Origin: Gnetum montanum
Lineage: Eukaryota > Streptophyta > Gnetopsida > Gnetales > Gnetaceae
Assembly (NCBI GenBank): GCA_015680685.1
Contig: MNCI01028339.1
Span: 210,862 to 235,813 of the forward strand
Reading direction: 5' to 3'
DNA length: 24,952 nt
Below, one piece after another: positions 19,944 to 24,952 of this stretch. The stretch's first letter is position 1, and each line of letters begins with the position of its first letter. A model generated the notes under the pieces. That model saw only the letters and a list, made by a program, of their open reading frames with translations, was not told the origin of the DNA and searched no databases. A program made the translations under genes and the position numbers.

Positions 19944-20614
19944 AGAGGCAGCACTTCCCTTATTTCCAATCCTAGGCTTAAAGTAGGGAAACTCTAGCAG
20001 ATTGATCACTCCAGAGATAGAATATTTTCCATGTGCCCGCAATAGGAGTCCCCAAGTGAACGGATCTTTATTCGAGCAACATTGTACATGAACNATTCTC
20101 TCACCCTTGACTCCTAGAATGTGGAATGAGTATGACTTGATTACGAGCATCTAAGGATGTGTACAGTTAGTCAAGGAATCGGCTACTCATTGCGTTTAGG
20201 CTAGTTAAGTGCCTCAGTATGACCACTTAGAGCATGTGCGTTACATGTGGTGATCCCAGTAACAATTAGCGTTTAATAGCTGCAGTTGCATAGTTCAAGG
20301 TGTGTACAATAAGTGGGAATGGATGCTGATGCCAGGTAGTTTAGACTTAGTTCATTAGTTAGAGTTAGTTAGTTCTTCAATCCTTCACCCTTTAGCTCAA
20401 AAGACATAAAATAGAAAAGACATAAAAATCATATACCTCAGACTTACTTAACCATACACCATGACAAACACAAGTAAGTCTGGGAAGACAACGAATGATT
20501 AACCCCAAGTGTTCCATGGGGCGTGTAGCCATTTCGTCTGCGGAGTTCGACCGAATCGCATGTGCTATGCTTGTTTCGTATGGTTAAGTGTAGGGGTACC
20601 TCGCCACTCATCAT

Positions 20615-20632
20615 TGGTGCCATTGCCGAGGA
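20615..20632 (+). promoter_or_regulatory. Primer binding site for tRNA-Asp
   Basis: TGGTGCCATTGCCGAGGA matches the complement of the 3' end of plant tRNA-Asp(GUC), TGGCGCCGTTGCCGGGGA, at 15 of 18 positions, one base after the LTR end. This PBS is typical of Athila and many Tat elements. The tRNA sequence is from memory. All three differences are transitions. Confidence 0.82.
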
Positions 20633-20699
20633 CTAAGTGTTTGTGCTCCATATAGAACATAAGGATATCATTCACATCGTTGTGAACCTAAACGAACCT

Positions 20700-22470
20700 T
20701 CAAGTTAATCAAACGAAAAATTTATATAATGGTGAAATTAGCACACTGATAAAAATCTCTTCTTCTCATAAGACCAACTCATCACCTAAGGGCCATACAC
20801 GAGACAGTCGGCAACATAAAACACATAACCAAAATCAGTCGGTGCCTCAACAATATAAGTTGACATATACTCATCCTGATGAGTATATCCCCAACTTTAC
20901 TTTCATTCTCCATCAAGATGAACAGTTGCGATGGAGAGATCTGCAAGATATCATTGTGTTACCCCTGGATCGATCAGTCCCAAACATGCTCTTCCGTGCC
21001 TTGGCACAGATTGGCATGCAAGAACTATACGTTGAATACGTTACAGACGATTTTGACATGAGGGATTATTATCCCACAAATGCACAACATATGAGGGACT
21101 TAAGGCAGGAGAGTCAACATACTTTTCTGAAGGGCAAAGCCCCACATGTCCTTAGCGAAATAGGAGATGAGAAACCCCTTATCACGGGTTCTCTAACAAA
21201 TCATGTTCCTTCTCCTAATGATGGTGAGGAGGTTGGGTACCAGAACCTATGATCAACGATACGTATCCCAGGTTCTGATACCCATGAACACCAACTATTC
21301 ACAGAGGGAACAACCACTCATGCTAAGGATAGGCACTTAGATCGTCACCATGATCAGGGCCATAGCAACCGAAGAGAAGGCAAGAAACATCGTCATGGTG
21401 ATGGTTCCCCTTCTTCTTCCCCTTCTTCACATCATTCACCCTCTCCTTCCACATCTGGGCGCAGCCATCACAAGCACAACGGAGAGGATAAAAGTAAGAA
21501 AAATGAGAGACCTCAACGGGAAAGTCGAGAGAAAGGAAAAGGGCATGAACGTAGGGAGAGTAGGGAACAACGGAGACATCACAGGCATCATAAAAGAGAT
21601 GATCATGACGAACCCCTACTCGCAACTCAAAGTATGCCTGACATAAAGGAGGCAATTAGGATTCCCATGAGGCATTTAAAAGATAGTCAGATCAAACGAT
21701 TAGACATGAACAATATCCCATGATTTGAAGGGGGATACAATGCTTATCTGCAAAATCATTTATAGGCACTCCACGATGCCTGTGCCTTGCAAAATATAGA
21801 AAATGAGTGGAAAAGACTTAACTTGTTCCCAAGGACATTCACCAAGGAAGTAGAGAGTTGGTACCAGTCCTTAGAACCAAAAACCATCAGGAGGTGGAGT
21901 ACGATGTTAGAACTCTTCAACAATAAGTATCAAATGTACTCCCGAGTGTCCAATTTGTGTAAGTAGATCCAAGGCTAGAAGCAAGGTACACATGAACCCT
22001 TGGATGCTGCCATGGCCCGCTACTACACATTGTTACATCATTGCCCAGGCCATGGATACGCTTAGCGGGATCAACTTCACCACATCGTGGATGGGCTAAG
22101 GCATGAAACTAGAAGAACCCTTGGGACTTATGCCCAAGGGAGACTCTCACAACTTAGAGCCCATGAAGATCATAGCTTGTTGGAACAAGTAGCAAAATAA
22201 GAAGGTGAGCTATGAAAAAGGGAAAGTGCAAAAGAGTACAACCGTGATCCCTCTCTTCAAAAGAAGGGAGTGAAATTTTGTGATGACGAGGATGAGTCAC
22301 CAATCAAAGAGTTGGTGAACAGGAAAACCTTGCCGATTCAAAAGATAACAACAGAAATAGCGACTAAGGCAGATGATGTATGGAGTTCCTTAGACTCTAA
22401 AATTAAAACTGTCTTAAAAATTGTAGAAGAGTCTAAGGTTGAATAAAGTAGTGACAAAGGTAAGAAAAAG
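20700..22470 (+). pseudogene. gag: Gag polyprotein of the family A element
   Basis: One phase (codons aligned with 20842) runs about 590 codons with no frameshift. The N-terminal part has YKLTYTHPDEYIPNFTF. A highly charged, Ser/His/Arg/Lys-rich segment follows at about 21330-21620 (KDRHLDRHHDQGH, then Arg/His runs). The capsid region has LNLFPRTFTKEVESWYQSL, then RWSTMLELFNNKYQMYSR, the classic retrotransposon Gag pattern, and the C-terminal part has SQLRAHEDHSLLEQVAK. Nine in-phase stops interrupt it: 21250, 21721, 21763, 21964, 21976, 22063, 22198, 22213, 22444. The true start is unclear; the phase opens upstream of 20842 without an in-phase ATG, and ATA at 20749 may be a former ATG. It breaks at the N at 22472. 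Confidence 0.87.
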
Positions 22471-22472
22471 TN

Positions 22473-23590
22473 GGGATGCCATCGCTGAAACATCAGTACC
22501 CTTACCAGAAGCCTAACCCTTATGGATATTATGTCCAACAGAAGATTTCTCCAAGTGACTCTACGAGTCACACAACTCCCCACCATCACTACCAAGTTTG
22601 GGAGTACTTTAGAAGGACTCCTTCTCCTCCAAGAGACACTCCATACCCACACCATCCTCTAAATCCATCTGCACCTCTTCCACAAGTATTTCCCATAACA
22701 CCTCCTGCTCCAACAATGCAAGGGGAACTTCCTCCTCAACCGTAGCAACGTCACGCTGCAAGAGCTGTAAATATTCAACCTGCTGCTGGTTCTAAAAACT
22801 GTAAAAAGAGAAGACCATTCTACAAAACCAAAAGCCCAGACAAACTCTCGCAACAACAAGTGATTGAGCCCATGTACACTCCTCCACTATCTAACACTTT
22901 AGAGCACCCTTCTGTCCAAAATCATAGGTTAACGCATACGGTTATGTTAACGCATACCACAACCGACTAGATCAAGGTACGCCACCTTCCCAGGAAACTA
23001 ACTGACCCTGGGAGTCCCTTAATCTATCTTTAGATCACTGGAAATAAACCACATAGAGCTCTTCTTGACTCAGGTTCCGAAGTTAACTTAATTTCACGAG
23101 AGATGTATCACACCTGGAACCTGCCCCAACTTAAGAAGAGCAACATTCAACTAGAGCTGGTAGACCAATCCATCACCATTCCCTTAGGATTGGTGGAGGA
23201 TGTCATTACCACTGTGTGTGGTTGATCTTACCCAGCTGACTTCCTAGTGATAGAAGTTAACAGTAACAACGAGGGCTTCCCAATTATAATGGGAAGGCNG
23301 TAGCAACCACACAACCAGTAGTAGACACCCCGTGGTTGATAGCTTCTCGAAGGAGCAACCAAATATGCATGGAGTGAACTGAGGAAACCCATGTCCATAA
23401 CGAAGGAATAAACACATTGAAATATGAGTGTCGCCAACTTCCACCCCTCAACCTAAGAACATTAGTTGGGAGAAGCTAGACACTTCTATGAAATTCAAAC
23501 AGGTGCTCATTATTTTGAACCTCTCCCTTACAACTCAGTCATGGGGGAGATGGCCACCTATGCTAATCATATGGGGTCCTTGGTTCTTTT
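22473..23590 (+). pseudogene. Proline-rich linker and aspartic protease of the family A element
   Basis: After the N at 22472 the phase shifts and stays with 22476. A linker rich in Pro, Tyr and His comes first (TPSPPRDTPYPHHPLNPSAP), then a basic KNCKKRRPFYKTKSP segment, with no CCHC knuckle visible. The protease follows: HRALLDSGSEVNLISREMY with the catalytic Asp-Ser-Gly at 23067-23075, LVDQSITIPLGLVEDV, and YPADFLVIEV...FPIIMGR, the C-terminal strand, cut by the N at 23299. Stops at 22743, 22968, 23031 and 23223 are TAG or TGA. Beyond the N the phase resumes with SELRKPMSITKE and EARHFYEIQTGAHYFEPL, and fades at about 23590. The active-site triad is intact. Confidence 0.82.
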
Positions 23591-23732
23591 TTGATTTTTG
23601 TTTTACACATTTTTGTTTTACAACGTTTTTGTCTTACACATTTTTGTTTTACAAATTTCTTTAACTTTTCTAGTTTTTGTTTTACAACATCATTATACTT
23701 TTTCCATTTTGTGTGTGTGTGTGTGTGTGTGT
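23582..23732 (+). repeat. T-rich tandem repeat ending in a (GT)11 microsatellite
   Basis: Four to five units of about 17-18 bp of the type TTTTTGTTTTACACA run from about 23590 to 23690. A pure (GT)11 tract fills 23711-23732. It begins where the protease-side reading frame stops making sense. Confidence 0.85.
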
Positions 23733-24106
23733 TTGTGTTCCACCCTGTAAGTTTATCACCCAATAAGTGTTTGGAATGATGGTATGAACTATTTTCATAT
23801 TGATTGCTAATGTTTGATTTTTACCTTTAAGTCACAATGTTGATACTAAGGTATGTTTCTTTTGATATGCTAGGCAATGAGTTCACTCCATCCATCCATC
23901 CACCAAGTTTTATGGTCTCTCCCAGCTTGGAAATGTATAGTCCCCTTTTAATAGGAACTTTAACGAATCGGTGACTGGGCATTTCTCAAACTAAGGAAGG
24001 ACTCAAGGATTGAAAAGGGTATGACTTCAAGGGAACTTGATGCTTTTGTGTTGGCCATTCTCTTGGGTGTTTGGATGTTTTCTTTCTGAGTTTTCTTTCC
24101 ATTCTC

Positions 24107-24277
24107 ATGTTACCCAACTATCAAAAGCTGAGACAATAAAAATAAGAAGTCTTTGCATGGTGTGGTTCTCACACATAAAAACACAAAACAAAAAAAAAAA
24201 GAGAAAAGTGAGAATTCAAATCACACCCCTTAGACAAAATAACCTTGGGCTACAAGCACTGGTTATGGAACCAAAAA
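24107..24277 (+). repeat. Direct repeat, first copy
   Basis: Nearly identical to 24672-24845, 565 bp downstream, from ATGTTACCCAACTATC through ATGGAACCAAAAA. I see a length/base difference in the A-rich run and one C/A substitution. This copy is continuous with its flanks. Confidence 0.95.
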
Positions 24278-24671
24278 CATTCCCTCTAACTAAGGCCCTT
24301 CTCACTTCCAATTCTCTCTTTGTTTTCATCAGAATGGTGGTGACTCTTGGGAAAGGCATTCTTGTTATCCAAGTGGATAGTTTAACCGAATGCATTGATG
24401 CAAAGTCACTAGATGTGGTTGGTTTGAGGCTGGAGTTGGAATGAGATTTGCAAAGTTACATTAATCATGAAACACACAAGGGGTTGTACACCACCTTGTT
24501 CTTGGGATTCCATTCCATTGTCTTCTCTCCATCCTTCTCTCCATTGTTCACCTCATTGCCTGTTGTATCATTGGTGTATATTTTGGTAGATGCATTTTTT
24601 TCTTTTTGGTAAATTCTTATGGTTAAGACTTTAACTCTTGTTCTCAATAACATTCTCAGAGCCTACGGANA

Positions 24672-24845
24672 ATGTTACCCAACTATCAAAAGCTGAGACA
24701 ATAAAAATAAGAAGTCTTTGCATGGTGTGGTTCTCACACATAAAAACACAAAACAAAAAAAATAAAAAGAGAAAAGTGAGAATTCAAATCACACCCCTTA
24801 GACAAAATAAACTTGGGCTACAAGCACTGGTTATGGAACCAAAAA
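24672..24845 (+). repeat. Direct repeat, second copy, bounded by Ns
   Basis: The copy begins one base after the N at 24670 and ends at the base before the N at 24846. Coincidence of repeat edges with Ns suggests an assembled repeat contig placed here by scaffolding rather than a proven second genomic copy. Confidence 0.9.
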
Positions 24846-24952
24846 NTTTTTATCTATCTTTCTTACTTCTTTTCTTTCTCCATTCTAACACTATCGAAGG
24901 TTCACAATTAGTCATGGGGGTACGAGGCCCGATTTTTTTTATTTTCTCCTAG

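Larger units (their letters stand above)
19805..20613 (+). mobile_element. 5' LTR of a family A Ty3/gypsy element
   Basis: The LTR starts TGATGAG (19805-19811) and ends CTCATCA (20607-20613), perfect 7-bp inverted ends with the standard TG...CA. A tRNA-Asp PBS follows after one base. U3 is short (about 163 bp to the predicted start site) and unusually CpG-rich; R-U5 is long. The same LTR without U3 makes up 1-821. The N at 20094 replaces about 174 bp found in the sister (128-301), so the true length is near 980 bp. The last 5 bp before the LTR (ACCTT) differ from those after the LTR at 821 (GTCAC), so the two LTRs are not the ends of one insertion. Confidence 0.9.
23733..24952. other. Non-coding interior of the family A element or its flank
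   Basis: No reverse transcriptase, RNase H or integrase segment was readable on either strand. Open frames here, including 24037-24444, have no family resemblance and run across a duplicated non-coding block. No 3' LTR is reached before the window ends. Confidence 0.5.

Noticed and set aside
1-20613. Family A LTRs at 1-821 and 19805-20613 as the two ends of one 20-kb element
   Set aside because: No PBS follows the first LTR, no polypurine tract precedes the second, the PBS and gag lie after the second LTR, and the adjoining 5-bp flanks (GTCAC and ACCTT) do not match.
24037-24952. ORFs of 135 and 104 codons at the right end
   Set aside because: Both pass through the same duplicated block including a long A-rich run, share that part for this reason, and the second crosses two Ns. 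No family resemblance.

Overview
This window looks like intergenic DNA from a large, repeat-rich plant genome. I found no credible host gene and no tRNA or rRNA gene. The recognisable sequence is plant LTR retrotransposon, mainly Ty3/gypsy. The lineage signs are a second RNase H domain after the usual one (a Tat-lineage mark), an integrase core, gag zinc-knuckle remnants, and a primer binding site for plant tRNA-Asp. Most copies are old and full of stops. A conifer or another plant with a giant genome would fit, but the sequence does not prove it.

Layout, left to right. 1-821 is the 3' part of an LTR (family A). It abuts a decayed minus-strand gag at 822-2100. From 2376 to 4858 a plus-strand pol is readable: RT C-terminus, RNase H, second RNase H and integrase. 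A 3' untranslated stretch, a polypurine tract (5576-5598) and a candidate 3' LTR (about 5599-6956) follow; that LTR carries a long hairpin and a tandem array. 6957-8984 holds small duplications, a cluster of a TAGACATCTA palindrome and an unrecognised ORF. A minus-strand gag of another element lies at about 8985-9535.

From about 11580 to 13520 there is a diverged array whose units carry a 23-bp palindrome and a GCTAACATGG box. A 32-bp tandem array (15392-15646) precedes a minus-strand protease (15690-16010), gag (16960-18000) and degraded N-terminal frame (18330-18775). A 58-bp tandem array lies at 19060-19295.

From 19805 a younger family A element begins: a 5' LTR with TGATGAG/CTCATCA ends (19805-20613), a tRNA-Asp PBS (20615-20632), a long gag frame (about 20700-22470), a proline-rich linker and an aspartic protease (to about 23590). 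No reverse transcriptase follows before the window ends. Instead there is T-rich repeat, a (GT)11 tract and a 171-174 bp duplication.

Two cross-cutting points. First, the young gag-protease frame has no visible frameshift except at N characters, and each in-frame stop listed is one C-to-T step from CGA, CAG or CAA, as expected for a methylated, silenced element. Second, the five single Ns (20094, 22472, 23299, 24670, 24846) behave like collapsed assembly gaps rather than ambiguous bases. At 20094 one N stands where the sister LTR has 174 bp.
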